Of a stretch of 64,000 bases of DNA, positions 34,690 to 42,343 are shown in pieces. The notes below the pieces were generated by a model. That model was not told where the DNA came from and searched no databases. It saw nothing but the letters and a program-made list of their open reading frames with translations. The position numbers were made by a program, and so were the translations under genes. The stretch lies in contig NZ_CP043761.1 of the NCBI RefSeq assembly GCF_008386395.1, forward strand, positions 2,604,001 to 2,668,000, written 5' to 3'. Numbering within the stretch: position 1 is the stretch's first letter; the number at the start of each line of letters is the position of its first letter. Origin of the DNA: Paenibacillus sp. 37 (GTDB taxonomy: Bacteria > Bacillota > Bacilli > Paenibacillales > Paenibacillaceae).

Positions 34690-35130
34690 ATGAATTATCA
34701 TTTTGGTTTTTCATGGAAGGGTCTGCTAATCTTTTTATTGCCAATGATACCAAATATATTTTATTTTTTAATTCCTGCGTCAGATATATCAGGAAACAAT
34801 GCAAATAGCCATTTGATTTTAGATGTTTTGGAGCACGGAAGTCAGGCGATATTTTTCTTTCTTCTGATATTTGTTGTAAGAGAACAAGCATCTGAAATGC
34901 GATGTCCGTATATAATTGGTATGCCAATAATGTTGATTTTTTATTATGGGCTATGGATATTGTATTTTACAGGCAACGCAAACTCGATTATTTTTTTGGG
35001 GATGGCCGTTCTCCCGGTAGTATATTTTATATTAGCTGAGATTTGGCTTCAAAATTATCTGGCTATTATACCAACAGTACTTTTTGGTATTGTGCATGTC
35101 ATTAATACATATTTGTCTATTGCGAATTAA
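34690..35130 (+). CDS. small integral membrane protein, cassette 4
   Basis: The 146-residue product has four predicted membrane helices (about 9-29, 47-67, 75-93 and 97-115, with a further hydrophobic C-terminal stretch). No enzymatic motif is visible and I do not recognise the family. The start follows GAGAGGA. About 245 bases before it and 230 bases after it contain no gene, so the cassette is unusually loose, perhaps because of decay of an older cassette. Confidence 0.7.
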   Translation: MNYHFGFSWKGLLIFLLPMIPNIFYFLIPASDISGNNANSHLILDVLEHGSQAIFFFLLIFVVREQASEMRCPYIIGMPIMLIFYYGLWILYFTGNANSIIFLGMAVLPVVYFILAEIWLQNYLAIIPTVLFGIVHVINTYLSIAN

Positions 35131-35362
35131 AGGGAGGACAACAATTCTCTTAAATTTTGATTGTGCGTTCAACATGTATTCTATTTCAAGGATTAAGTCC
35201 CGAATGGTGAAGGTGTACGAGAGTAAATGAGGGGATCTTTCCTATGCGGAAACGGATTTAATAGAAGCAAATGATAGAACCAAAAGATAAAACACATAAA
35301 GACATATTAAATACATAAAACACACCAGACATATAAGGATGTGGAATCGAAGAAGGGGCAGC

Positions 35363-35522
35363 GTATAACAATGCATTTTTGCTTCGTCGCTGACGCTCCT
35401 CGGTCTTCAAGAGGGATTTCGGAGAAGTGGAATCAGGCGACGCATCAACCAGCTAAGTGGCAAAGCTACCCGAACCTCCGGTCCTTAAGCCGTTTGGACG
35501 TCAGAAATGCGCAACGCTATAC
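35363..35522 (+). repeat. attC-like site 4
   Basis: GTATAAC (35363) and GCTATAC (35516-35522) are outer boxes, extended by GC on the left and GC on the right. The inner pair is GCATTTTTG (35373) and CAGAAATGC (35502). The 160-base centre resembles site 1. The outer right box deviates at its second base. Confidence 0.75.
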
Positions 35523-35603
35523 GCAATACACTAGAGTCAAGAAGAAAAACTAAAGAACAATAAAAAGAAGAAACATAATAAAACTTAAATGAAGGTGATA
35601 ATT

Positions 35604-35891
35604 ATGAAAGAATGGGACTATAGTAAGCCTTGGTTCCATGGCTCGCCATTTAAAGAAAAATTCAATTCAGATACGAAGGAGCACCAGATGATAAGTTATA
35701 AACCATTTCAAAAATTATTGATTGACAGGGAGATTAAGAAGCAGGATTTATTGAAAATGACGGGGATTTCATCGGCAACGATGGCAAAGCTCAATACGAA
35801 TGAGTATGTATCGTTAGAAGTAATTGATAAATTATGTACGGCATTGGGATGCCAGCCTGGAGATCTATTGGAGCATATAGTAGATCAATGA
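35604..35891 (+). CDS. XRE-type helix-turn-helix regulator, cassette 5
   Basis: The 95-residue protein has a C-terminal Cro/CI-type helix-turn-helix: FQKLLIDREIKKQDLLKMTG, then ISSATMAKLN and a final CTALGCQPGDLLEHI, the usual ending of short XRE regulators. The N-terminal 30 residues are polar and probably disordered. It likely binds DNA as a dimer; its target is unknown. ATG 35604 is taken because GAAGGTGA lies upstream; ATG 35589 overlaps that site. Confidence 0.85.
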   Translation: MKEWDYSKPWFHGSPFKEKFNSDTKEHQMISYKPFQKLLIDREIKKQDLLKMTGISSATMAKLNTNEYVSLEVIDKLCTALGCQPGDLLEHIVDQ

Positions 35892-35924
35892 TGGTTGATG
35901 ATTACTCAAAGATGAGATTCCGTC

Positions 35925-36046
35925 GTATAACATAGTATTCAAGCAGCGGCTCCGTCGGAGCCTTGATCTGCCAGAAGGATTTCAAAGAAGCATTTTAGCA
36001 GACACATCCGACTTTGTCGGACGTCATGAATACAACAACGTTATCT
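35925..36046 (+). repeat. attC-like site 5
   Basis: GTATAAC (35925) and GTTATCT (36040-36046) enclose GTATTCA (35935) and TGAATAC (36027). The centre contains GGCTCCGTCGGAGCC and a TCCGAC/GTCGGA pair. It shares the CAGCGGCTCC core with sites 7 and 9. Length is 122 bases. Confidence 0.82.
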
Positions 36047-36078
36047 GACATAAAACTGTTACATTTTAGGAGCAAATA

Positions 36079-36798
36079 ATGAATATCACTTTCTCGAAAT
36101 GGGTGCAATATTATCGAAGAAATAATCAAAACCTCAAATATATTCATTGGGATGACAACTATAAATTAACAACTAATGAAAGAGAAATAATCATTAAGTC
36201 AATTCAACAGTTTCAATTAGGAGAAAACTCTGAAGGTAAACATCTAATTAAACGTGCGCAAGAATATGTACATCAGACACAAGATCAGGATTACTATGAA
36301 GCGCTTATAGAATTCATTAAAGAAGAACAGAGGCACGCTAGAGATCTAGGCAGATTTATGAAGGTACAGGGAATCCCACTCCTTCGTAGACATTGGGTGA
36401 ACAATGTATTTAGAAGATTACGTCGATATGCGAGTTTAGAACAATCAGTCATTGTTCTATTAACCGCTGAGATCATTGCTAAGTTGTACTATAAAGCTTT
36501 GCAAAAATCTACAAAGTCAGAAGTATTAATCGATTTATGTAATCAGATTTTAAGTGATGAGGAGAAACATGTTCAGTTTCAATCCGAAACACTTCATAAA
36601 TTTGCTCAAAATAGAAACGTCTTCTTTAACAGAATAGTTTATACCCTTCGTAGAATTCTTTTTGAAGGAACGCTAATTATAGTGTGGTATCAACATAAGT
36701 CTGTATTTAAAGCTGGGGGATATAAACTCAAAAGTTATTACTATGAATGCCGTCATGAGTTTAACTTAACAAAGAAGATTATAACTAATTCACAGTAG
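36079..36798 (+). CDS. ferritin-like superfamily protein, cassette 6
   Basis: The 239-residue protein is nearly all helical and carries two ExxH-type metal motifs typical of ferritin-like di-iron proteins: EFIKEEQRHARD (about residues 79-90) and ILSDEEKHVQFQ (about 154-165), with an additional Glu in TAEIIAKLYY. It may oxidise a substrate or handle iron or oxygen; the exact activity is unknown. The C-terminal 60 residues are basic and may touch membrane or nucleic acid. The start follows TTTAGGAG. It is the single gene of its cassette. Confidence 0.8.
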   Translation: MNITFSKWVQYYRRNNQNLKYIHWDDNYKLTTNEREIIIKSIQQFQLGENSEGKHLIKRAQEYVHQTQDQDYYEALIEFIKEEQRHARDLGRFMKVQGIPLLRRHWVNNVFRRLRRYASLEQSVIVLLTAEIIAKLYYKALQKSTKSEVLIDLCNQILSDEEKHVQFQSETLHKFAQNRNVFFNRIVYTLRRILFEGTLIIVWYQHKSVFKAGGYKLKSYYYECRHEFNLTKKIITNSQ

Positions 36799-36809
36799 AG
36801 GCTTACGTC

Positions 36810-36976
36810 AGTTAACATTATATCCAAGCTTTGGGTCCTGACGCTCCCTCGGTTAGCCCGAAGGGAATTGGCAGGGAAGTGTAATCAGGCGGACACATCC
36901 GCACGGACTAACCGCATCGCGGCCGCCCCTAACGTGGTTTAAGTCGGTGGGCGTCGTGGATACAGTAACGTTATAG
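36810..36976 (+). repeat. attC-like site 6
   Basis: AGTTAAC (36810) and GTTATAG (36970-36976) are outer boxes and TATCCA (36821) and TGGATA (36957) the inner pair. The 167-base centre has several GC-rich hairpins and resembles sites 1 and 4. Confidence 0.7.
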
Positions 36977-37035
36977 GAAATTAGCGTATAAAAATACAAA
37001 ATAAAATTATTCAAACTCTGAATAGGAGTGAAATC

Positions 37036-37680
37036 ATGCTGGAAGCGGTTATTTTCGATATGGATGGTACACTATTTCAAACAAACAAAATCTTAGAGTT
37101 ATCGTTAGAAGAAACGTTTTCTATCTTGAGGTCTCGTAATGAATGGTCGAGTGAAACTCCAATTCAAAAATATCGTGAAATTATGGGAGTTCCTCTACCA
37201 GTAGTTTGGGAAACGTTATTACCGAACCATTCAAACGAAATCAGACGAGTTGTAGACGAAATCTTCTTGGAGAAGTTAATTGCAAATATTAATTATGGCA
37301 ACGGTGCGCTTTATCCGCATGTCAAAGAAATTTTTGATTTTTTAAAACAGGAAGGCTGCTTAATTTTTATTGCAAGTAATGGACTAATCGAATACCTCAA
37401 TGCTATCGTTAACTGTTACAAGTTAAATAATTGGGTCACAGAAACCTTTAGCATCCAGCAAATAGAGACTCAGAATAAGGATGACTTAGTTAGATACATC
37501 CTTATGAAATATCACATCAGCAACGCTGCTGTAGTTGGCGACAGGATTTCTGATATCAAAGCAGCAAAAAACAATGGATTGAAGGCTTTCGGTTGTCGAT
37601 TTGACTTTGCCCAAGAATGGGAGCTTAAACAAGCGGATTATATTATTGATGATTTACTTGAATTGAAAAAATATATTTAA
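37036..37680 (+). CDS. HAD-superfamily phosphatase, cassette 7
   Basis: The 214-residue protein has all HAD motifs: FDMDGT at the N-terminus (nucleophile Asp8, acid Asp10), IASNG as motif II, a Lys in the region before VGDRISDIKAA (motif IV). The size and helical cap fit the phosphoglycolate phosphatase/beta-phosphoglucomutase group. It likely dephosphorylates a small metabolite. The start follows AATAGGAG. Single gene in its cassette. Confidence 0.9.
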   Translation: MLEAVIFDMDGTLFQTNKILELSLEETFSILRSRNEWSSETPIQKYREIMGVPLPVVWETLLPNHSNEIRRVVDEIFLEKLIANINYGNGALYPHVKEIFDFLKQEGCLIFIASNGLIEYLNAIVNCYKLNNWVTETFSIQQIETQNKDDLVRYILMKYHISNAAVVGDRISDIKAAKNNGLKAFGCRFDFAQEWELKQADYIIDDLLELKKYI

Positions 37681-37734
37681 CATCATGGGAAGTGGAATAA
37701 TTTGTGAAGTATTTTCGAATAAGACGCTGACATC

Positions 37735-37837
37735 ATATAACATCATATCAAGCAGCGGCTCCTCACGGAGCCAGGATTTCGGAGAGGAATTTCAACAGAC
37801 AACCCCTTGGGGGTTCATGAATACGGGAACGTTATGT
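37735..37837 (+). repeat. attC-like site 7
   Basis: ATATAAC (37735) and GTTATGT (37831-37837) enclose ATATCA (37745) and TGAATAC (37818). The centre has GGCTCCTCACGGAGCC and ACCCCTTGGGGGT hairpins. Length is 103 bases. Confidence 0.82.
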
Positions 37838-37882
37838 CCATAAGAGCTTTAAAACATAATGACACTTTTTGGAGGTTAATTG

Positions 37883-38287
37883 ATGGGAGCATGGGGAACT
37901 GGAATTTTCGAGAACGATGATGTATTAGATTGGAAGGCAGATTTACTTGATTCTGATGACATCGAATTAATTGAAGAGACGATTGAAGAAGTACTAGAAG
38001 AAGATTATATTGAGTCAGATTTAGCTTCCAATGCTTTAGGCGCAATTGAGATCCTTGTAGCATTACAAGGTAATCCTGGGAAAGAAATTTTGAAAAATCA
38101 AAGTAATACAGAGGATCTATATGACTGGATCAATAGACATAAAGGAAAAGGAAAAAAACTCATTTCAAAAGCTAAACGAGCAGTTAAGAAAATTAAGAAA
38201 GATTCAGAACTAAAAGAGCTATGGGAAGAATCAGAAGAATACCCAATCTGGTTAAATACAATAAATGACTTAGAAAATCGATTGTAA
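37883..38287 (+). CDS. DUF4259 domain protein, cassette 8
   Basis: The 134-residue protein begins MGAWGTGIFENDDVLDW, the hallmark of the DUF4259 family, whose function is not known. An acidic helical segment (about 25-50) and a lysine-rich part (about 80-105) follow. ATG 37883 lies behind GGAGG; the neighbouring TTG 37880 is less likely. Single gene in its cassette. Confidence 0.88.
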   Translation: MGAWGTGIFENDDVLDWKADLLDSDDIELIEETIEEVLEEDYIESDLASNALGAIEILVALQGNPGKEILKNQSNTEDLYDWINRHKGKGKKLISKAKRAVKKIKKDSELKELWEESEEYPIWLNTINDLENRL

Positions 38288-38321
38288 AGAAATGGATAGC
38301 TTTTCGAGAAGAGGGAACTTC

Positions 38322-38437
38322 ACATAACAAATATTGAAGTTGCGGTTCCGTAGGAGCCTTGGTCTGCTGGAAGGATTCCGATGAGGCAATTTCGGCAGAC
38401 AACCCCTTTGGGGTTCATGAATACAGGAACATTAGCA
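38322..38437 (+). repeat. attC-like site 8
   Basis: ACATAAC (38322) and ATTAGCA (38431-38437) are outer boxes; ATATTGA (38331) and TGAATAC (38418) are the inner pair with one mismatch. The centre (GGTTCCGTAGGAGCC, ACCCCTTTGGGGT) is close to site 7. The outer right box has A for the first G. Confidence 0.75.
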
Positions 38438-38505
38438 GAAACCAAGGGATGCCTTAATCAAATTATAAAGACTAGATAAACTATTATTTAAGGACGGGGA
38501 TTTCA

Positions 38506-39132
38506 ATGAGTAGCTTGTTACTAACCTCTTGTGGTTTTTATACTGAAGATATTAAAAATCAATTTTTGGATTTTATTGATGGAGATATTTCTCAATTAAA
38601 AGTCTCAATTATTACAACAGCATCCCCTAGAAAAGAAACTAATAGATATGCACAAAGAGCAATGCAAGAGTTTAAGGACATGGGATTTCAACATATCAAT
38701 TTTGTAGATATTGAATTTGATGACCCGCAAATTCTCTTACATAGAAATGTTATATATATCAATGGTGGAAATCCATTTACATTATTGTATTACGCGAAGA
38801 AAAGTGGTGCTGATGAAGTTATTAAAACACTGGCTGCACAGAATGTAATTATAGTTGGTGTTAGTGCTGGAACTTTATTACTGGGCCCGAATATTAACAT
38901 TGTGGATTTCTTTACTCCACAGATGAACACAATGAATTTAACGGATTTTAAAGCATTAGGTGTAACCGACAAGCTTATTTTTCCTCACTATGATCGAGAG
39001 GACATATTTAAAGATAGTACTAATAAAACAATTGAAGAGAGAATAATAGAATTTGAATCCAATGAGAACTGTAAGGTGACAAGGCTTAAAGATGAAGAAT
39101 ATATTTCAATCTTAATAAACCAAGCACATTGA
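38506..39132 (+). CDS. peptidase E (S51 family), cassette 9
   Basis: The 208-residue protein is a member of the S51 serine peptidases. The nucleophile elbow is VGVSAGTLLLGPNI (Ser120), GGNPFTLL forms the oxyanion region, and FPHYDRED carries the catalytic His (about 161). Such enzymes cleave dipeptides with N-terminal Asp or act as cyanophycinase-like peptidases. The start follows AAGGACGGGG. It shares its cassette with the nucleotidyltransferase gene 57 bases downstream. Confidence 0.88.
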   Translation: MSSLLLTSCGFYTEDIKNQFLDFIDGDISQLKVSIITTASPRKETNRYAQRAMQEFKDMGFQHINFVDIEFDDPQILLHRNVIYINGGNPFTLLYYAKKSGADEVIKTLAAQNVIIVGVSAGTLLLGPNINIVDFFTPQMNTMNLTDFKALGVTDKLIFPHYDREDIFKDSTNKTIEERIIEFESNENCKVTRLKDEEYISILINQAH

Positions 39133-39189
39133 AAGTCGTAAATTCATTGAAAGTAGCTCGAAGAAGTTCTTATTTTAGGAGGAGTCTAT

Positions 39190-39957
39190 ATGATATTAGA
39201 AAAAGTTATAAATAGAATTGCAATACAAAGTGAATATAAGGATTTGGTTGATAAGTATGTGGATCGTATACTTTACGATTTCAAAGATAAGATTCATAGC
39301 ATTTATATGTGTGGATCGATTCCCAAAGGAACGGCTCAACCTTTTAAGTCAGATGCAGACTTTACTATTGTATGTGCAAATCCCGAAGATATTGATTACG
39401 AAAGATTGTCAATGATTAAAGACAGGCTTTTGGAAGAATATCCATTCGTCACTAAGATGGATACGATCATTTGCTCGATTGATGATGTATTAAGTAGACC
39501 GAACGATTGGGGTTTTTGGATTAAGATCATTTGTGTTTGTATACATGGGGAGGATATTGGTGAAAAAGTACCCCCGATCATAATTTCTCCAGAATTCATT
39601 TTAGACTTAAATACAGATACCAAGGAGGAAGTAGATCGTGTACATCGTTCACTTTCTAATGTTAGTGATCACGCAATGAAAACTAGATATATTAAAGGTT
39701 ACTCTAAGAGATTAATTCGTGCATTATACTCTTTGGTTTTAGAAGATACAGGGGTATGGGAAGACGAAATCATTAAGATGAAGAATGCCATATTAAACTA
39801 TTGCGATATTGACTCCGCTTTAGTTGAGTATCTTTATGCTTGTTACTTGGATAGCGATGTATCTGTTGAAGAGTTTCTGGAAATCGCAGATGAAGTATAT
39901 AGCTATTTTGAGAATGCCTTAAATATAATGGCTGCTTCAAAAACTTCCTCTGGCTAA
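39190..39957 (+). CDS. nucleotidyltransferase-fold protein, cassette 9
   Basis: The 255-residue protein has the pol-beta type nucleotidyltransferase signature GSIPKGTAQPFKSDADF (GS followed by DxD) and a helical C-terminal half. This layout is shared with small-molecule adenylyltransferases, including aminoglycoside-modifying enzymes, but no specific resistance family is recognised. The start follows TTAGGAGGAG. No attC-like site separates it from the peptidase gene, so the two form a double cassette or a fusion of two cassettes. Confidence 0.82.
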   Translation: MILEKVINRIAIQSEYKDLVDKYVDRILYDFKDKIHSIYMCGSIPKGTAQPFKSDADFTIVCANPEDIDYERLSMIKDRLLEEYPFVTKMDTIICSIDDVLSRPNDWGFWIKIICVCIHGEDIGEKVPPIIISPEFILDLNTDTKEEVDRVHRSLSNVSDHAMKTRYIKGYSKRLIRALYSLVLEDTGVWEDEIIKMKNAILNYCDIDSALVEYLYACYLDSDVSVEEFLEIADEVYSYFENALNIMAASKTSSG

Positions 39958-40000
39958 CAACATTTTTACGATATTGGTCACTCTGAGAGGCGATTTCGTC

Positions 40001-40107
40001 GTATAACATAACATTCAAGCAGCGGCTCCTCACGGAGCCATGGTATGCTAGACATATTTTTTGGAAACGCTTCATCGAACCCATTCAACTAATGTTGAAC
40101 GTTATAA
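40001..40107 (+). repeat. attC-like site 9
   Basis: GTATAAC (40001) and GTTATAA (40101-40107) are outer boxes. The left inner box ACATTCAAG is present with the CAGCGGCTCC core and hairpin seen in sites 5 and 7, but the right inner box is not clear, so the right half is degenerate. Confidence 0.65.
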
Positions 40108-40152
40108 TTAGAGGAAAATTAGGTAAATAATAGTTAGCGAGAGGAGGATTAA

Positions 40153-40785
40153 ATGCATATAAGAGGAGTAATTCTTGAGGGGTACTCAAATGCCGGGAAG
40201 ACTTCAGTATTAAAAGCGATTAAACGATATCAATCACAAGAAGAATCCTCAGAACGGAGTGTAGTTATTCTTGGAGAACATTATTCTCAAATTTTGAATA
40301 ATAAACATGGAGAATATGTGAGTCTAACGCGAGAAGAACACATTGAGTTACTTAAAGAGCGGGTGGAAATGCTAAAGAAACTTAATGATTGGGCAATTCA
40401 ACTTGGTCCTGCATCTAGAGGATCTAGGGGACTATTTTATGTGCTGGAGAGGTTTCACTTAAATCATAGAGCTGCATTTGCAGATTCGGATTTGGATGAG
40501 ATAAATAAAATAGAAGAACAGCTTGAGTCTTTAAACGCCAAGTGTATTTTGCTTACAATCTCGCCCGAAGTTGTAGAAGAAAGAATCAAAAGCAGACAAC
40601 CTGAAGAATGGATCTATAAAACAGAAGAAGAAGTAAGATCGTCGGTAAGTGAATTATTAAAAATCCAAAATGTATTAAGACATCAAGCTCAAATCTCAAG
40701 AGTGCCAACACTCGAAATCAATACAGACGGTAAGGATTGGGATGAGTATGTAAGGGTAATCATGGAGGGCAACGACATTGCCTAA
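40153..40785 (+). CDS. P-loop kinase-like NTPase, cassette 10
   Basis: The 210-residue protein starts with a strand and Walker A GYSNAGKTS (Lys16), then a helical region and a LID-like arginine segment EERIKSRQPEEW, as in deoxynucleoside and thymidylate kinases. It probably phosphorylates a small nucleoside-like or antibiotic-like molecule; the substrate is unknown. The start follows GAGAGGAGG. The TAA stop codon (40783-40785) lies inside the left box of the following attC-like site. Confidence 0.8.
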   Translation: MHIRGVILEGYSNAGKTSVLKAIKRYQSQEESSERSVVILGEHYSQILNNKHGEYVSLTREEHIELLKERVEMLKKLNDWAIQLGPASRGSRGLFYVLERFHLNHRAAFADSDLDEINKIEEQLESLNAKCILLTISPEVVEERIKSRQPEEWIYKTEEEVRSSVSELLKIQNVLRHQAQISRVPTLEINTDGKDWDEYVRVIMEGNDIA

Positions 40786-40837
40786 CCAAATGTTCAAGCA
40801 TCGTCGCTAGTGCTCTTCGGTCTGGTAGAAGTTATAA
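40780..40837 (+). repeat. degenerate attC-like site 10
   Basis: GCCTAAC (40780-40786, exact consensus) overlaps the stop codon of the kinase-like gene, followed by ATGTTCAAGC as left inner box. A GTTATAA at 40831 is the best right box, but no matching inner right box is seen. Confidence 0.5.
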
Positions 40838-40897
40838 GCAGAAGGATGTATCCAGCCAGACGTATCAGATCAAAACAACAAGCATAGGAGCAATATT

Positions 40898-41299
40898 ATG
40901 ACAATCATTTTCAAAGAAGTAAAAGACATTGATACACAAGCAATTCAAGAACTGTTTCACTCGGTGGAATGGAAATCAGGAGATTTCCCAGAAGATCTTA
41001 GACAAGCAATAAACAACTCACATACGGTTATTACAGCATGGGATGATACCAAATTAGTTGGCTTAATAAATGCATTGTCTGACGGCGTGATGACAGTATA
41101 TTTTCATTACATGTTAGTACACAAAGAATATCAATCATTAGGAATTGGAAAGAGAATGATGGAACAAATGCTTAGTCGATATTCTAATATCAAAACAAAA
41201 GTGCTTATATCCTATGATAGTGCAGAAAAGTTCTATGGATTATTTGGATTTAAGCCAGAAGAAGGCACAAAAGCTATGTTTATTTCAGATATGGTGTAG
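40898..41299 (+). CDS. GNAT family N-acetyltransferase, cassette 11
   Basis: The 133-residue protein has the acetyl-CoA motif QSLGIGKRMM and the C-terminal AEKFYGLFGFKPEEG typical of GNAT enzymes. It lacks any signal peptide. The substrate may be an amine, polyamine or antibiotic; nothing in the sequence decides this. The start follows ATAGGAGC. Single gene in its cassette. Confidence 0.9.
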   Translation: MTIIFKEVKDIDTQAIQELFHSVEWKSGDFPEDLRQAINNSHTVITAWDDTKLVGLINALSDGVMTVYFHYMLVHKEYQSLGIGKRMMEQMLSRYSNIKTKVLISYDSAEKFYGLFGFKPEEGTKAMFISDMV

Positions 41300-41334
41300 C
41301 ATTTTGGGAGTTTATCAAAGAAGTTGGGATCATC

Positions 41335-41396
41335 AGATAACAACACTTTTCAGTTCTAGGCATTTAGCATAGCCATTAGAAGAAGAGTGGTTATAT
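41335..41396 (+). repeat. short attC-like site 11
   Basis: AGATAAC (41335) and GTTATAT (41390-41396) enclose CACTTTTC (41344) and GAAGAGTG (41382), which pair with G-U. At 62 bases it is near the lower size limit of attC sites. Confidence 0.7.
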
Positions 41397-41419
41397 AAAC
41401 CAACATAGGAGGAATTAGA

Positions 41420-41821
41420 ATGAAATTTATCGTTTCTGCTAGTGTAATCGTTCTCAATGAACATAATGAGATTTTACTCATGAAAGGTCGAAGAGGCTGG
41501 GAAATGCCTCAAGGTTGTGTTGAAGAAGGAGAGACTATTAGGCAGGCAGCAGTACGAGAAGTGAAAGAGGAAACAGGAATTGACATCGAATTAATTAAAT
41601 TTTGTGGTTTGTATCAGAACATAACGCGCGGCGTATGCAACAATATATTTACTGGAAAACCGATTGGTGGAGCTTTAACTACCAGTGATGAAAGTGAAGA
41701 GGTGGGCTACTTTACTTTAGAAGAAGCTGGGCAAATGATAACATGGGGGAATTTCTATGACAGAATTCACAATGCATTAGATGAGAAAAGTCATCCTTTT
41801 TTGATTGAATTTTCAGAATAA
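41420..41821 (+). CDS. Nudix hydrolase, cassette 12
   Basis: The 133-residue protein holds a full Nudix box GCVEEGETIRQAAVREVKEE followed by TGI. It is not closely related by eye to the Nudix protein at the other end of the array. The gene starts behind ATAGGAGG. It is the last cassette gene; a decayed attC-like remnant follows. Confidence 0.9.
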   Translation: MKFIVSASVIVLNEHNEILLMKGRRGWEMPQGCVEEGETIRQAAVREVKEETGIDIELIKFCGLYQNITRGVCNNIFTGKPIGGALTTSDESEEVGYFTLEEAGQMITWGNFYDRIHNALDEKSHPFLIEFSE

Positions 41822-41842
41822 GGGCAATCATTAGATCACAAT

Positions 41843-41850
41843 ATATTCAC
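41843..41850 (+). repeat. decayed attC-like remnant at array end
   Basis: ATATTCAC is identical to the left inner box of sites 1 to 3 and lies right behind the last cassette gene, preceded by a mutated outer box (TAGATCAC). No right half is visible. Confidence 0.4.
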
Positions 41851-41955
41851 TTATCGGGTTTACTCCCTCTGTCCGAAGACGAGATCTCGATAAATTAGAG
41901 AAAATATACTCCACATGACACTCCACAAGCTCTACATTATGGTAGATTCCATCTT

Positions 41956-42027
41956 AAAAGGTGCTCCTCTCATGGGTTGGTGATGTTCTAAACAAACACC
42001 ATTCTACCATAGATAGGAGCTCTTTTT
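41956..42027 (+). terminator. long-hairpin terminator after the cassette array
   Basis: AAAAGGTGCTCCTCTCATGG pairs with CCATAGATAGGAGCTCTTTT, and GTTGGTG with CACC further in, followed by T residues. It marks the transcriptional end of the array region. Confidence 0.75.
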
Positions 42028-42136
42028 ATATGATTGTACCTTCGTAACTCAGGTTTAATTGCGCTAGTTTTCTAATTGTGAAAATGGGATCGGCTCAATA
42101 GGGGCACTGCTTCTGCTCACCAATGGAGATATAAGG

Positions 42137-42298
42137 ATGAAACAACCTATTATAAGTCTTTGCGTACCTTAAAACTATGAAGATCACCATTTTGATAGCC
42201 ACCGTTCGAATGAGTTAGTAGAAATGTTAAATGAATGCGCCCTGGTTGAGGATGTACTTATTGATCCACCGACAGCTTTATTTTTCGCGATTAGCTAA
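42137..42298 (+). pseudogene. remnant of a small gene with an internal stop
   Basis: ATG 42137 follows ATAAGG and begins a frame that meets TAA after 11 codons and then continues in the same frame for 41 codons to the next stop. The second part (FDSHRSNELVEMLNECALVE) reads like real protein. It is probably the end of a decayed gene; the family is not recognised. Confidence 0.35.
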
Positions 42299-42343
42299 CT
42301 TAGACTCAGACTTGAGTATTGTTTGATATGAGACATGTTGGTA

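Larger units (their letters stand above)
31452..41850 (+). mobile_element. integron-type gene cassette array without integrase in view (CALIN-like)
   Basis: About 10.4 kb of A+T-rich DNA carries only plus-strand genes, one or two at a time, each group followed by an imperfect palindrome of 62-167 bases. The palindromes start with an RYYYAAC-like box (GCCTAAC, GTATAAC, CATAAC) and end with a GTTRRRY-like box (GTTAGGC, GTTATAC), with an inner pair such as ATATTCACG and CGTGAATA. That is the R''-L''-L'-R' order of integron attC sites in the usual cassette orientation (gene, then attC). The left limit is drawn at a single GTTATGA box (31452) before the first Nudix gene and the right limit at a decayed inner box (41843). 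No tyrosine recombinase is present in the window. Confidence 0.75.

Noticed and set aside
39190..39957. Aminoglycoside resistance gene
   Set aside because: The nucleotidyltransferase signature is shared by many families and the rest of the protein does not show a known resistance family, so only the fold is named.
31452..41850. CRISPR array as an explanation for the regularly spaced repeats
   Set aside because: The repeats are 60-170 bases, palindromic, diverged and separated by whole genes; there are no short unique spacers and no cas genes.
31452..41850. Intrinsic terminators or BIME-like repeats as the only explanation for the palindromes
   Set aside because: The sites lack T runs, have conserved outer GTTRRRY/RYYYAAC-like boxes and inner boxes, and keep one orientation relative to the genes, which fits attC sites better. 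Full exclusion needs a covariance search.
31452..41850. Integron integrase gene
   Set aside because: No product in the window shows the tyrosine recombinase residues (R...HxxR...Y), so none is claimed.
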